Shown: positions 1 to 13,389 of the stretch, in pieces | Layout of the letters: each line of letters begins with the position of its first letter | Numbering within the stretch: position 1 is the stretch's first letter | Origin: Mugil cephalus | Lineage: Eukaryota; Chordata; Actinopteri; Mugiliformes; Mugilidae | Assembly (NCBI RefSeq): GCF_022458985.1 | Contig: NC_061782.1 | Location: forward strand, 7,147,672-7,211,671 | Length of the DNA stretch: 64,000 bases | Direction: 5' to 3' | Program-made: the position numbers and the translations under genes | Notes under the pieces: model-generated | What the model saw: the letters and a program-made list of their open reading frames with translations, nothing else | Databases searched by the model: none | What the model was told of the DNA's origin: nothing

Positions 1-462
1 TTTTTGTTGTATTACTGCCCAGCTTTATATTTGACCCTGGGGTTATCAAATTATCATTCTAGCATTTTAGCACGATTTAAACTAAGATATAAAAACCATA
101 AATGAGTGGAGATGATAAAATTTAGTTTGGTAACAATGTCTCCTAAGTGCAGGAGGCAGTGTTGAACCAAGAGGTAGCCCCAGAGGTGTTATTATTAACA
201 CTTACAGTAGGTAAACATCTAAGCATCCACTTTAATCTTCTCATACTAATGATGCTTATTAAGCTGGTGTGTAATGTTGTCATAACAAGCCTCATTCATT
301 TTCTGGCAGTTCCCTATGGGTAATAACAGGATTAAAATCATTTAATTGACTGCATCCTATGTTATGTGTTTGTTCTAGTGCCACAGTCTGTGCTTATATT
401 TTCTACTTACGCTGTTCCCGTCCCTTCGAATGTCAGAATAACCGGTGCTGCTGATTTTACAG
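1..462. other. herc4 intron, start of window
   Basis: No exon is visible here. The first exon of the truncated herc4 gene begins at 463 after a TTTTACAG acceptor. The sequence is AT-rich and I see no recognisable element in it. Confidence 0.6.
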
Positions 463-3400
463 GAAGGAGGCGTGTTTACATTTGGAGCAGGAGGATACGG
501 ACAGCTCGGGCATAACTCTACAAACCATGAGATCAATCCCCGGAAAGTGTTTGAGCTCATGGGAAACGTGGTCACACAGATTGCGTGCGGAAGGTAAAAG
601 AGTAAAAAAGGGATTTTATTGTGTTGCCACAAAACGTTTCCAAACTGTTGTGTTTTTAAAAGACAGCACACGTTGGCTTTCACCCCCTCCTCTGGAAAGA
701 TGGATTCCTTCGGGCTTGGAGGAAACGGGCAGCTCGGTACACGATCCACCTGCAACAGAAAAAGCCCCGCCCCGGTCAAAGGACCCTGGGTAGCCTTGAA
801 TCCTTTAACAGATGCAGGAGAGGAAAGTAAGTAAAGCAGCATCAAGTGATTTCCGAGGACTAGTTGGCAGAGAGGTGCAGCATATATGTAATAATTAACT
901 TATCAGGCTCCAAGATTCTGCTCCAATGTGGCTCATTTTATCCCCGGTTTGGTCCACTAACAGAAAATTATCTGTGTCCTTGTCCATTGTTTACTTAAGC
1001 TCTGAACAGGAAAAACGAGCAAAAGATGCAGAAATCTGGTTGTTGATTCTCAGTGGGCTCAGAAATATTACCAACACTCTTTGATATTTTATTTTATTAT
1101 GATATTGTGAACGCAAATACATGTGTTTTTCTTCCTTTTGTTACAGTCTCAGAGCAGAACTGTTGTGTCAAGAGGATTTATGCGGGGGGAGATCAGAGCT
1201 TTGCTCACTATTGCACTGCCAATGTAAGTTTTCACAAGGTTCTTGATACTTTAGATGTTTGTGAAGTTTAAGAGTCGAACATGACAGGAACAAAATAAGT
1301 CTCTTTTTATTGGTCATAAACTGGCAATACGTCTTTTTTTAATCATGAAGTCATGTATAAAAATTATTAATGATTTGTTATTTGAAGGAGTGATTTTTCT
1401 GGATGTCTACATTATTTCTTTAGTGTGATGCTCTGCATCCTATTTTTTATGATTTATATGTTTGAACTCAAGTAGTTATTTCAAGGTTTTGCATTTTTAT
1501 TTTTTATTTTATTCCTGTTCCTCTTAACTTTAATGTATGCCACTGGTTTTATGTCTCATTTTACTCAGCATAGACCAAATAAACAACTGGAATCAATATA
1601 TAACCCAAAATCTGTTCTAAACTTTGGACTCATCAAAGTAACCATCAACAAACTTGTGACATTCTTTCTTTCTAAAATTGAAATCAAATATTTTTCAGAG
1701 AATTCTTCCCGGTTTTATTGTAGACAATCCCAGAAATGTGGGTAGGGAGCTTTGCTTTCACTCTTCTGTCCAGTTCATCACAAACCAGCTCCATGGAGTT
1801 AAAGTCTAGAGCACAGGTGTCAAACAAGTGGCCCGCGGGCCAAAAGCGGCCCGCCAGAGGGTCCAATCTGGCCCGCGGGATGAATTTGCAAAGTGCAAAA
1901 ATTACATTGAAGACATTAACTGCAAATTTTCCAATAAAAGTAACTACTTTTCCTACGTTTCACACAATTTTAGTAAGAGCTGTGGACATAACACAACATT
2001 GAGACATACAGAAATTGCACTTCTTTTTCTTGAGAAACATGGTTGTTCATAAAAGATTTTGTAATAGTGCAGTTCATTAAATGTAAACACTTTCATAATG
2101 TACTTCTTTGTTCTAAAACAAAGGGAAACATTTGAAGTTGTCATTATTTGAAGGTCTGGCCCCCTTGACATCATATTGTTCTGTACGTGGCCCCTGAACT
2201 AACAAGAGTTTGCCACCCGTGGTCTAGAGACTGGGCCATAGTCCACTCCCATGTTTTCAAGCTGTCCATCTTGTTTTTACCCTGAGGTAGTTCTGGTAGA
2301 GCTTGGACTAAAGTTTTGGGTCATTATCTTGCTGTAGGATGAAGCCCTGACCAATTACACCAGAGGATACTGGTGCTGTTCTAAAAGCAGTAGTGTACAT
2401 CAAAGTTTTCATCATTTTGTAATCTTTCATTTTATATCTTCGTTGTAGAATCTCCACAGCATGGACGACGTGAGGATACACGATCACCAACGAAAGATTT
2501 GCTGCTTGAACGAGGACATCATACAAAAATGGTTGAACTACTCCCCAGGAAGACTCCCGCTAGAAATCTCCAAGTAAAGTGTTCTCCTCAGAAGAACTGA
2601 CCCATCAGACGTCTTCAGCTGAACACATTCATTGTGGAGAAGAAGTCGTACTAATAACCTGCCTCTTATCGTTCCCTTAGTGAGATTGACCTCGTGTTCT
2701 CCTCAGCGAGCAGCCTCAACGGATCCTTCCTCTCGACGAGGTACTCACGTTTTAATGTCTGCTCTCATCTGTAGTCTGATAAGAAAGTCTATTGGATTGT
2801 GATATTGTTTCATACCAGTTTATAGCTTTAATTTATATCTTTTTACATGAATCACAGATGGAGCATCACCGTTTGCTACAATCTTCGAATTTTTTCAGAG
2901 AAATTAAACATTTGTTTGCAGCACACAGTGTTGTCAAGCTGTAGTATATTCATTTAAGAGGTTATATACATGTGTTTTACTTGGTGGTTTGACTTTTTTC
3001 CCACCTGTATCACCTCATATTCTGTTGTTGTTTTTTTTTATGCAGTCATCCAGATCACTACAGTACCAGCAGCAAATGTTCAGGGGTGGATATGAACACG
3101 GCTCGGCTACTTCTCCACAGACTGGTCCAACAAGACCACCCCGAGATCTCCCAACTGGTCAGTAGACGCCTCCAGAACCCGTCGATGTCCTTCCTATATA
3201 TCAGCACTGTGTTGCTTATTTCTCATGCATGCAATAATCCCACAGAATTTATTAATACTGTTACACAAGGATTATATTTCCTATAAATATTCGTATTTCA
3301 AGCTGTATTTTATGTGTCACTGGTTTTTGATTGGCTGCCTAAAAAACAGTAGGATTTATGTTTAGCTCCATCTCCTTCCATCGGTAGCACCATGCCACCT

Positions 3401-6400
3401 CACCCTACAGATAACTACTGAGCCTATTAGGGATTTAGTACAGTAATTAATTAACAGATTTATGTGCGTTTTCTACCTCAGATTGCTGCCAGTTTGGAAA
3501 AGAATCTAATTCCCAGACTAAGCAACTCTCCTCCAGACATTGAAGCTCTGAGACTCTACCTCACTCTTCCAGAATGCCCTCTCTTCAGCGACCGAAACAA
3601 TTACGTGACCATCTCCATCCCGTTTGCTAAATCCCTCATCAGCCTGAAAGAGGCTCCGCGGAAAGTATTAGGTAGGAACGTGTTTTTTTATGCTTTATTT
3701 CTCACGCTTTTATTTATTTTTATTTAGCTCTTGAAGAAATGGTCTTCTGTTTTCTTCAGGCAACTGGTGGTCTACATTCGAGCCGCCAGTCTTCCAGCGG
3801 TTGGTTGAGTTGTACAAGGAGGTGGTGGTTTATCTGCTTCAGATGCACAAGGTGGGCATTCCCTCGGTGGAGCAGAGAATTTTCACCTGTTTCCTGGACA
3901 CGTCCCTCCGACTCCTGGAGATGCTGCACACGGTGAGAACAAAATAAACGCTACAATAAAATCCATGGATTTGTGCTTTGAAGGGCTGTTCACGACATCC
4001 ATTCCCCATTGTCGCTTCAGGTGAGTGAGAGAGCGGGACACGTCATTCAGTACGACAAGTTCTACATTCACGAGCTGGACAACCTGATAGACATCAGAAA
4101 TGACTACGTCACGTGGATTCAGAGGCAGATGTACCCAATGGTGAGTCAGGTGGTGTCTCTCAGTACGTTTACATGCACGTGAACAAAAATTAACTATTGC
4201 GTTAATCCGACTCTAATTGGCCAATTTAAGGTCATGTAAACGTGTTATTCAGACTAATATCAGAGTTCTCCCAGATAATGATTTTTTCCCGTCATGTATA
4301 CACCTTAATTGAAGTTAAACTAGACAACGTATGCACATGCTCGTCAGCCCCTGGTTGCAGAAGAAGGTAAACAGTGGCGGTAGAAGAACCAATAGGGTGC
4401 CATAAATACCGCGCACATTACGTACTTTATTAAAAAAGCTGAACTATAATCCATCTTGTTGTTGTTTGAAATGCCGGTTTGACGCTTGAACAACTCCAGT
4501 TGTTTATCATATTACGTAATAGGTGAAACCGGAAAGGGGGCTGTGTTAACCCGCTGAAAAGACACATATCGCCACCTAGTGTGGAGAAGGAGGAGGACAT
4601 GTTCCCTTCAGTTATTTGATTTTCTCCGTTGCATGTAAACTGAGACAAGGACCACATTCAGAAAGTCAGCATAGCTCAGTTAAACTGTGCATGTAAACGC
4701 ACTGAGTTACACTATTCGCTGTTTGAGTTAAAGGATATAATCTTAAGCGTTTGTCTCTCAGGGTCACGACGGTGTGGTGACTCTGTGTAGGTATCCCTTC
4801 GTTTTTGACGCTCAAGCGAAGACCACCCTGCTTCAGACTGATGCGGTCATACAGATGCAGGTAATTCACAATTAATCCCTCAATGAACGTTTCTTTAATT
4901 TAAAGGCAATCATTAACCGTACTCGTGTTATGTCGGCAGATGGCAGTGGACCAGGCACAGATGCAGAACTTCAGCTCCATGTTCTTGCCAGCAGTGGAAT
5001 CTGTGAACCCGTGCCTCATCCTCATCGTTCGGAGGGAAAATATCGTCGGGGACACCATGGAAGTCCTGAGGAAATCCAAGAACGTTGACTACAAGAAACC
5101 GCTCAAGGTTAAACACAGTTAAAATCTGTATTTGTATTTTAAAGAATCAAACCACAGAAGCACGTATAAAGGGTGCTGGAAATGTTTTATGCTGGGGTCA
5201 GACTACAGGAGAAAACTGTGATTTATCTCTGGATTCACACCACTTTGCAGAGAACCAAGGTTCAGCCTAGATTATTTGCTGATGTAAGAGTTTATAGAGC
5301 CACTCGTAAACGTCCCAAACCGCACATACATGCTACTGATGCTGAAATAAAATTTCTCTTCCAATTCTGGCTGAAGAATAGACACAGTCTCCTTCTTCTT
5401 CTGCTTCAACTTCTTCTTCTTCTGCTTCCTTTGTCTCTTCTTTTTCTATTTCTAATTGCTTCTGCATTACCGACACCTATCCAACCAGAGCGTACATCAG
5501 TACATTTACGGCAAAACTTGGCACCGCAGCAACATCCTGTAGAGTGCACATTATTTTCAAGAATATGTGAAGCTTCTCCTTGAGTGTGTGATGCAGTCTG
5601 ACTTTAAAAATTGAGATGGATTTTAACACTCCTGTAGTTTGAGCCCAGCTTTAGTGTATTATGTTTATATGATAACATTCGTGACAGGTGATATTTGTTG
5701 GAGAGGAGGCCGTCGACGCAGGAGGAGTGAGAAAGGAGTTCTTCCTCCTGATCATGAAAGAGCTGCTGGATCCAAAATATGGGATGTTTCGCTACTACGA
5801 GGAATCCAGGCTCATCTGGTTTTCAAACAAGGTACTTGATTTTTGTTGAGTCACAGTGCTTAAGTATCACTAGCTGTAATTCCCTCAACTATGAGGACGT
5901 GGCTGAACATGTTCATGCTGGTAATAGAGACACTTTTTGCAAAGACTTCTGAACTACTGCAGAAATACGACTTTTTGTTAACCCTTTAACATTCCTCTGG
6001 GTCGTAAATGGGAGAGCAGTAGTTTTTTGAACTAATCAGACCTCTATGAAATATGTTGTCAGAAAAGCTAATTTTCTTCTGAGTTTATTAAAAAAAAACA
6101 TTATAAGATTCAACCAACACATTTTTTTTGTTTTTTTATTTTTTCAAAACACAAAAATTGAGGCGAACCCAACAACTCGTTATTTTTTAAATGTGTGCCA
6201 ACTTTGATTACTGAAGAAAAATCCCACATAGAGTGATTCTGACTTTTGTGTTAGAAACTTCATAGTCTCTGCTTTCAAAAGAGACCAAGACCATGGACGA
6301 GCTCCAACATGTTCATGAACAGCATTCATTTTACTTTGGGTCCTAAATAGGATTTTTGTTTTTTGCAACAAGGCTGGAATGATACACTGTCCTATCTTCC

Positions 6401-9400
6401 AACAGTACGATTAAATGCTGTTGATGATGCTCAGTTGCAGCCTGTTGTTTTGTATTCAGGTGAAGAATATAGATTTAATTGTTGCAAAGCATTGGAACAG
6501 GCATTAGCTTTGTTTCCATTACAGTTTTTCTCAAAATAAGAGATATTTCTGATATTTCAATAAAGTACACTTTGAATATTAATAATAATAATTCTCTTCA
6601 AGTCTTGTCACACGAGACTTTAGACTCAGGAAGATGGATTTCAAATTGGTCACATGACTTCCTGCATCATTTCTGGGGAAATGTGAAAAAAGTGTTTCCA
6701 TTGCACTTTTGTGATCAACATTTATCTATCTATTTATCTATCTATTAAGTTTTTGCTCATTTCTAGGGGTAATTGTAACACAGCAACTGACTGAAACTCT
6801 AACATGTAACAAGTGAATCAAATGCATGTTTGGGTGACGTGTCAGATGAGTCACAAAAAAAAGTTGAAGTCAGCTCAGCTTCAATGTCACAACTCTCACC
6901 CGACGTTTCAACAAGTGTCTGATATCCGTTTGTCGCTTCACATCACCGTCTTGCATTGAAAATGCGTTGTAGCTCGTTGTTGTTCTCTCACGTCCACGTG
7001 TTAAAGCCCCATTAGTGTTGACGGAGCCTAAACATGAACCACGAGAAACGGTTTGTTTTACAGTCTCTTACTGACTTTCCTTTTGCAGACCTTCGAGGAC
7101 ATCGACTTGTTCAACCTCATCGGCGTCATCTGTGGCCTGGCCATCTACAATCTGACGATAGTGGAGCTCAACTTCCCCGTGGCCCTTTACAAGAAGCTTC
7201 TGAAGAGGAAGCCAACGCTGGATGACCTGAAGGAGCTGATGCCAGATGTGGGAAGGTCAGAACAAGGAACAGTCTCCTGAGGTTTCCATGTGAGGTGTTC
7301 ATAGGAAGGTCTGTGTTCAACGTAATATTTGTTTTCTTGACTTAGGAGTCTGCAGCAGCTACTAGACTACACAGAAGATGACCTTGAGGAAACCTTCTGC
7401 TTGAATTTCACAGTAGGATCATATTCAGTCAATGTTTTTTGGGATTTAATAAATATAAAATAAATAGTTCTGCTGTTTTCAGAATCTAAACAGCATTGTT
7501 GTTGTTGTTGTTGTTTTTTCAGATCACAGAAGAAAACTATGGTGCCACTGAAGTCTTTGAGCTGATACCCAATGGTGAAGACATCAATGTCAATAAATCG
7601 AACAGGTAACAATTTATCAGTTGCCTGGTTAATTGTCACCGAGTGGCAGAAAGTGGCAGTTGAGCATGAGAGGTCGGCCCCATTAGTTTCAAGCGTAGGC
7701 TTGTAAGTTTGTAAAACCAATTGACCTGATCAGCAGATGTTCTTTAAACAAAAAATAATACTACTTCCTGTACGGTAAATACACATGTGGAGCCATTAAG
7801 TGTTTAGCTTAGCTTAGCCACAACATGGTGAAATGTCAATGAAATCAGTAAATACAGCAAGACCAGGAAAAATGTTGATTATCAGATCAAATTAAGGACA
7901 ACTGGACTCAACAATGATCCATACGAACTAGTACGGATTTAGAAAAGTGGGTCAGTTTCAGTTAGTTTTAGGTAATTTCAGTTATGATAAATGTAGGTAA
8001 ATAAAATATGCTAATGAGAAGTAGCGTTAGCCATACAACAGTGTAGCATCCGACTTTTATTTATTGTTTTATTCTTATTTATTGTTGGAACTGAAATAGT
8101 TACTGTCGGCCGTAAATACGCCAAAACACCAGCACCCACAAACTTATCTAGACAGCCCTCCTGAATGATGTAACTATGACTTCATCATAAGAATACAGCA
8201 TAAATACTAAATGTCAACCACAACACCAGGTTTCTGTGCCTGGATTCCACTTGTTTCTTTGTAATGCAGCGATCCATTTACTTTTCTTTTCTTTGGAAGT
8301 CGGAGATAGGAAAGGACAAAGCAGGATGTTGTTCCTGAGGTCGTTTGGCGTCTGTAGTAGACTCCTCAAGACCTTCTACCAGTCTTTGGTTGCCAGCGTG
8401 CTCTTCTTTGCTGTGGTGTGCTGGTGGGGCAGGGCCGAGACTGACTCAATAAACTGGTGAGAAAAGCCCGCTCGGTGGTGGTGGGATTTAACTTGGACTG
8501 CTTAGAAACAGTGGCTGAGAGGAGGGTGAAGGACAAAATCTGTGCAATATTGGACAATCCTTCTCACCCTCTTCACAACGAGCTGTGGCTGATGGGCAGC
8601 TCATACATTCAGCCAGCGGATCGTCCCACCCCCGGTGCAGAACTGAACGCTTCAGACGCTCCCTCAGACTGAGCAACAGCGAACAGCTCTGACCTCACTG
8701 AGACCATCTGTAGCATTTCAACTTTATCCACAACTGTTGTCACTTGTGTACTGTACTTTTTGTTGCCTGTTGTCCTATTTAATGTTGTGGCTGCCTGCTC
8801 TCCGTGTCCTCTTTAGTGTCTTTCACTGTTTTCTTTTTCTGACTAGTGCTGCTGTAACATTTGAATTTCAAATCTGCTGGTACACTCAACTGCAAAACAG
8901 CTCTTCATCTTTTTGTAATTAATTTTACAGTTTACAGCCTACGATTCAAACTAATGATGCTAATCTCTATGATCAACTGTCACTTTTTGCCACTCGGTGC
9001 CCGTAACCATGGAGACTTCACTAGCTGTGACGTTATGTGCATACCCTCTAATGGAAAAAAAAAAACAAATATACTTTCACGCTATTCACTTTTTCGTTCT
9101 CCCTTTTAGGCAGGACTTCGTCAACGCCTATGTAGACTACATTTTCAACTCGTCTGTGGCTCCGCTGTTCGAGTGCTTCTACGCCGGCTTCCACAAAGTG
9201 TGCGGTGGGAAGGTTTTGGAGCTGTTTCAGCCGAACGAGCTGCAAGCCATGGTCATTGGAAACACCAACTATGACTGGACGGAGCTGGAAAAGGTAGTTT
9301 TAGAGATAAGAATTTTGAAAAATTACCGATTTAGCCATGGTCAGCGCAGTGAGTCATAAGATGATTTGTTTTCGTTTATTCTCCTCAGAGTACCGAGTAC

Positions 9401-10265
9401 AAAGGGGAGTACTGGACGGATCACCCCACCATCAGACTCTTCTGGGAGGTGTTCCACAATCTTCCTTTAGAGAAGAAAAAGCAGTTTCTCTGTAAGTACA
9501 GTCGGGACACTGCACCGATCAGCCATAACATTATGATCACTCTCAATCTCCCATGTCTCCCTCTACATCACAGGTGTCAAACATGGACAGAGGGTCAAAA
9601 ATGACATAGAAGGCGGCAATTTTCAATTAAAATAACTGCTTTTCCTAGTTTACCCACTGTTTTAATAACAGAGGTGTACCAAACAGCAGATTGCAGTATC
9701 TGCAAATTGCACTCAATTTTTTTTTTAAAACATTCTCCTAATTTTCTTATTCTTCTTTGCACTAAAACAAATGGAAAAAATCTGGAGTTATTGTTATTAA
9801 TAGATTAATACGGTATTGTGTGTTACTTGTCCGGCCCACTTGAGACCAAATTGGGCTGTATGTGGCCCCCGAACTAAAATGAGTTTTTACAGCCCTCCCC
9901 TGCATGGCTGCTTTAAAGGACCTGCACAATATTATGCATAATGTTATGGCTGATGTATGTCTTTTTTTTTTATTATTTGTATTTAAATATCAACAAGGTG
10001 GTAAATGGTTTGTACCAAGCTGGAAAACTGAAAACAGTGCCTCTCGTCTTGTTCAGTGTTCCTCACAGGAAGTGACCGCATACCCATCTTGGGCATGAAA
10101 AGCCTCAAACTGGTGATCCAGCCCACTGGTGGAGGGGAGCATTATTTACCCGTTGCCCACACCTGCTTCAACCTGCTGGACCTGCCCAAGTACACAACTG
10201 TGGAGACACTCCGTGAGAAGCTTTTACAGGCCATAGATCACAATCAAGGCTTTAATCTTGCCTGA
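463..10265 (+). CDS. herc4: HERC4 E3 ubiquitin ligase, 5'-truncated by window edge
   Basis: Eighteen coding exons: 463-593, 663-826, 1147-1223, 2449-2573, 2681-2740, 3046-3157, 3482-3671, 3760-3932, 4021-4140, 4762-4860, 4940-5107, 5688-5831, 7089-7255, 7346-7412, 7523-7605, 9110-9293, 9389-9491, 10057-10265. All have AG/GT borders and join in frame to 791 codons plus stop. Residues 1-135 hold the last RCC1-like blades (GGYGQLGHNST, GLGGNGQLGT). A linker follows, then a HECT domain from about 430 to the end. The catalytic Cys lies in HTCFNLLDLP, codon 10164-10166. The family ubiquitinates substrates through a Cys thioester. HERC4 is favoured over HERC3 by GVDMNTARLL, NVDYKKPLKV and GMKSLKLVIQ. 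Human HERC4 is about 1057 aa, so roughly 265 N-terminal residues are missing to the left. Introns carry several transposons. Confidence 0.95.
1812..2221. mobile_element. non-autonomous hAT-type element in herc4 intron, TSD intact
   Basis: The element begins CACAGGTGTCAAAC and ends GCCACCCGTG, so the ends are imperfect inverted repeats. It is flanked by a perfect 8-bp duplication GTCTAGAG at 1804-1811 and 2222-2229. An 8-bp TSD is the hAT hallmark. There is no coding capacity. Related, more decayed copies lie at 9571-9902 and about 54570-54725. Confidence 0.85.
4161..4704. mobile_element. TIR-bearing MITE-like element in herc4 intron
   Basis: The ends are CAGTACGTTTACATGCAC and the inverse complement of CAGTGCGTTTACATGCAC, an 18-bp terminal inverted repeat with one mismatch. 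There is no reading frame of note inside. I could not identify a target duplication, so the superfamily is open. Confidence 0.65.
5980..6375. repeat. dispersed repeat, copy 1 of a two-copy family
   Basis: This stretch matches 48005-48680 over several blocks: a TTTGAAC(C/T)AATCAGA block, an ATTCAACCAACACATT block, AGAGTGATTCTGACTTTTGTG, and a CATGTTCATGAACAGC block. The family is unassigned and non-coding. It lies in a herc4 intron. Confidence 0.6.
8250..8740 (+). mobile_element. 5'-truncated non-LTR retrotransposon (LINE) fragment
   Basis: Two adjacent plus-strand frames (to about 8459, then from about 8457) read like the C-terminal tail of a LINE reverse transcriptase: RLLKTFYQSLVASVLFFAVVCW, then LDCLETVAERRVKDKICAIL and a DNPSHPLHNEL segment. 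This tail is typical of fish LINE ORF2 proteins. A frameshift separates the two pieces and no RT core is present. It sits in a herc4 intron. Confidence 0.7.
9513..9957. mobile_element. TIR element (ATCAGCCATAACATTA family) with nested hAT copy
   Basis: The left end reads CACCGATCAGCCATAACATT and the right end carries its inverse complement (ATAATGTTATGGCTGATG, about 9938-9955). Inside, 9571-9902 resembles the hAT-type element at 1812, with CAGGTGTCAAAC at its left edge, so it is a nested insertion. No clean target duplication remains for the inner element. Related copies are at 49932, 53292, 62727 and 63694. Confidence 0.65.
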
Positions 10266-10985
10266 TAGCATACAGAAATGCCTAGAATCCCACATTTACC
10301 GTTGATGGCAACCACATTCCTAAATGATTTATTTAACAGCGCACTGGTTGGAAGGAGGTGGCCACTGACTTTCACATTCATGCTATCTCGGATTTTTCTC
10401 TCTTTTTTTTTGGCAATCACTGTATTCAGCGTCGTACTACAAATAGATTCACATTTGATATATGCTCTTGTAGATATGCTTTTATTCATGTTTGAATATG
10501 ACAAGAATGATGAAGCAAACTACTACTGGTGTATACAGTACAGGGCTTGCACACACCAGCGTAAACTCCTGTAAAATACAGTGACGTGCAGCATCAATAC
10601 CTTTATGAAGCTTATAATCTAATGTCACGTCCGCAGTGGTTGAAAGATTCATCAAAAAGGCCCGTTTTAAATTAAATCCACACAAAAGCACCATTTTAAA
10701 ATGGACTCTGGTACTAGTTTCTGCATGGCCGTTGCAGCAGATCAGTGTATTTTACAGGAGCTTCCTGTTTGGTGTTATCCCCTGAGAGTTGAATGTCTGA
10801 ATCTACACAATGTAAACTGAATCTCTTCATGTTTGACACAAGTTCTGTTGTGACATTTGATTGAGCGCGGTGTGAAGAGTTTGCTTTAGATGCTGGATTG
10901 TGGATTTTCTCGGCCGTGCGCCTTTAAAAGAATTCCACAAATAAAAACAGCCACTGAAATAAAGATTTTGGGGGTAAGAGGCCAT
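10266..10985 (+). other. herc4 3' UTR and polyadenylation signals
   Basis: The herc4 stop is at 10263-10265. AATAAA occurs at 10939-10944 and again at 10958-10963, followed by a G/T-rich stretch, which places the likely cleavage site near 10980. No other gene is seen here. Confidence 0.65.
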
Positions 10986-11903
10986 CTTTTTTATTATTAT
11001 TTTTTAATCATTTCATGTCTTCTTGACGGAGTGGTTGATTGGTTGTTGCATTTAGATATTGAAACTTATGCATTTCAGAATTCTGGCAAAAGGTCATTTT
11101 AACATGAATTATTCAGAACATTCAGGTTTTTTTTTAACTTAAATAATGCACATACTACTTCAGTTTACCTTTCCACAGTTTCATTTACTGTATGTCCCAA
11201 CCTGGGGTCCACGCCCCCCCAGATTACAGGGGCAAAACTTGTCTGATCTGAACTCACCATCAGTTTTCACTGGTTTCTTGGAAAGCATGGTTGAGATCCA
11301 GCTGCAGCTAATGCTGCATTCAAGACAACTTGGGGAAAAATGAGCTTCTTGGAAATTACTGCTTCCAAAATAAAATAAAATAAAAATAGCTGCTGCAGGT
11401 ATTTTAATCTTCAGCAAACGGTGACAATATCCCAAACTTATTTTTTTCCTCCTTCGAGTTTACCTGAAACGTGAATGCCTGAAATTTCCGAGTTGGAATA
11501 TAGAATTTCCAAGTTTTCATTAAGGCATCATATAAGCTCTCATAATTTTCATGAAGTCTCTGTTGTGGGAAAGATGGAGAGTAAACTTATGGAGCTAGGA
11601 GAATGTGTCCTAACTGCAAACAAAGGACTTAAAAATAGTTAAAAAAAAAATAATAATAATAGTAACTAATATTAAATGTTAGGATGTACATTTTGCAATT
11701 TGGGGTTACAATATGATCCACAGTTTTTTGTATAAATTGAAACTGAATTAAATGGGTGAATTGCTAATCGAATAATCAATCAAGACGATTTAGTTCAGGC
11801 TCACGTTTTAATGACAAACTGTACATGCTAAATTATATGCACACATAGGCTATGGCCACGAAGGAGGCAAATACAGATGTCTGCTTTGTGCAGAGGTTCG
11901 GTA
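10986..11903. other. intergenic herc4-cox5b and cox5b 3' UTR
   Basis: No gene is supported. On the minus strand an ATTAAA at 11812-11807, about 90 nt beyond the cox5b stop, is the likely cox5b polyadenylation signal. The rest is AT-rich with short homopolymers. Confidence 0.5.
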
Positions 11904-12962
11904 TCAGTGGGGCAGGTCGTGATGGACCAGCTTAAAGTGCGAACCACAGGAAGGACAGCGCTGGGGGTTTCCCTCGTGAAGCCAGAACCACACGATAGCA
12001 GTGTTGTCTTCCTCACCTGAGGAGAACCAAAGTATGAGAAACCTGACGTGTAATGCACACGATCCAACGAACAAAATGTGTGTTTAACTTACACAGACAG
12101 CCCACAAGCCTCTTGGTTCCAATGCACGGCACAATATGAGGGTCTTCCTTAGTACCAGCGTAGCCTTTTGGCTCCAGGATACTGTATGGGTCCTGGAATG
12201 AGAGGAAATTAGTACAAGTCATGTTTTAGTACAGAATACACTTGTGTAAAAAAAAAAAAAAAGTGTTGCCTACCTTTCCCTGTTTGAAGGCCTGCAGGGC
12301 ACGTCTCTCCAGTCCAGTGGCCTGTTCGTCATCTGTTGGGATTCCTGCACAAAAAGAAAAAACATAAAGGTGTCATAAAGACAGTGTACAGGCAGTGAGT
12401 GCTCGGAGGACCGCACGTCGGCAGTGGACGCCTCCCACAACAACATACTCCAGTCCCCTATCAGGATGTTGGCATCAACCCAACCCAGCCCAGTCTGCCA
12501 AAGGAGGAGGGTCAATAAAAGGCCTGTCCGCGACTTAGAGTCCAAATGACCTTCATTATTTTATTCAGACACAAACAGCTTGAAAATGAAAGTGGGCGCA
12601 AGTAGAGAGGCCAAAACTATAATATTCCGCTGCTGCTGCTCAATATTTCTGTCTTCCAGTAGCAGTGTATGGTATATAGGGTTTTAGTGAGCAACCAAAC
12701 TACGCACTAGTCTAAAAATATCGCGGTAAAACAGCTTCACAATCAGCCCGTGCTCCTTCAACTTGACTCCGTCATATGGCCGGTGACAGACCTCTGTCTC
12801 CGGGCCTGGATTTGCGGTCTAAAGTCCACACAAGTAAATAAATAAATACGGACTCTTACCTTTCAGTGTGCCCATGGCACGGTGCAGCGGTCTCGCCACC
12901 ACATTGCTCGTCCTCAGCTGCAAAGTTGCTGCACAGGTTCGGAGAAGAAGACGTCCCGCCAT
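11904..12962 (-). CDS. cox5b: cytochrome c oxidase subunit 5B, mitochondrial
   Basis: Exons on the minus strand: 12962-12860, 12344-12274, 12192-12093, 12016-11904. They join in frame to 128 codons plus stop, against 129 in human. The first exon encodes an Arg-rich amphipathic N-terminus ([19 protein letters not shown]), a mitochondrial presequence. Exon 2 reads [14 protein letters not shown], exon 3 [19 protein letters not shown], exon 4 [20 protein letters not shown] and ends HHDLPH. The Cys pairs CLC (exon 3/4 junction) and CPSC are the zinc ligands known in this subunit. It is a nuclear-encoded structural subunit of complex IV on the matrix side. Two CCAAT motifs lie upstream at 13090 and 13111. 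Teleosts can have two paralogues, and I cannot say which this is. Confidence 0.95.
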
Positions 12963-13389
12963 GCTGGTGCCTCTCTCTATCTCTGTCAAAGTGCGAACAG
13001 CGACCTGACTCGGACTTGACCGACTCGACGCGACTGTCGGCTGGACTGAAATGACCCCGACGCAGCCTCGTGAGCGACAGGTGGTCGGACCAATGAGAGC
13101 GGAGACGCGACCAATCAGATTGAAACCGTGGGAGTCACGAGGAACAGGTGAGAGGCGCTTGTTAATAACGAAAATGCCGGTACACACGACATTTAAAAAT
13201 CTACTTTAATCCTTTAATCCGTGAAGGTTTGTGCCAAAGTATTTGTTTTTAAATATTAAAAAATATAACGTACGGTTGGGGGAAGTAGACCTAATCACTG
13301 AAGTGGTAATAGTTTCTATCTCTGAACAAGAAAACTGAGTGGAAACAATGACAGTGATACACGCTTTTACGCGGAATTAAGAGACAGAA
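12963..13389. promoter_or_regulatory. cox5b upstream region, CpG-rich with CCAAT boxes
   Basis: The block 12963-13140 is GC- and CpG-rich compared with its surroundings. It carries CCAAT at 13090-13094 and 13111-13115, 130-150 bp upstream of the cox5b ATG. No TATA box is evident, as is usual for a housekeeping promoter. Beyond about 13200 the DNA is AT-rich and featureless. Confidence 0.5.

Noticed and set aside
375-845. 156-aa minus-strand frame at the left edge
   Set aside because: It overlaps two well-supported herc4 exons and an intron in antisense and has no recognisable content.
5173-5583. 136-aa frame with a leucine run in a herc4 intron
   Set aside because: The leucines come from a CTT/TCT-rich simple stretch at about 5390-5450, and the frame lies in an intron.
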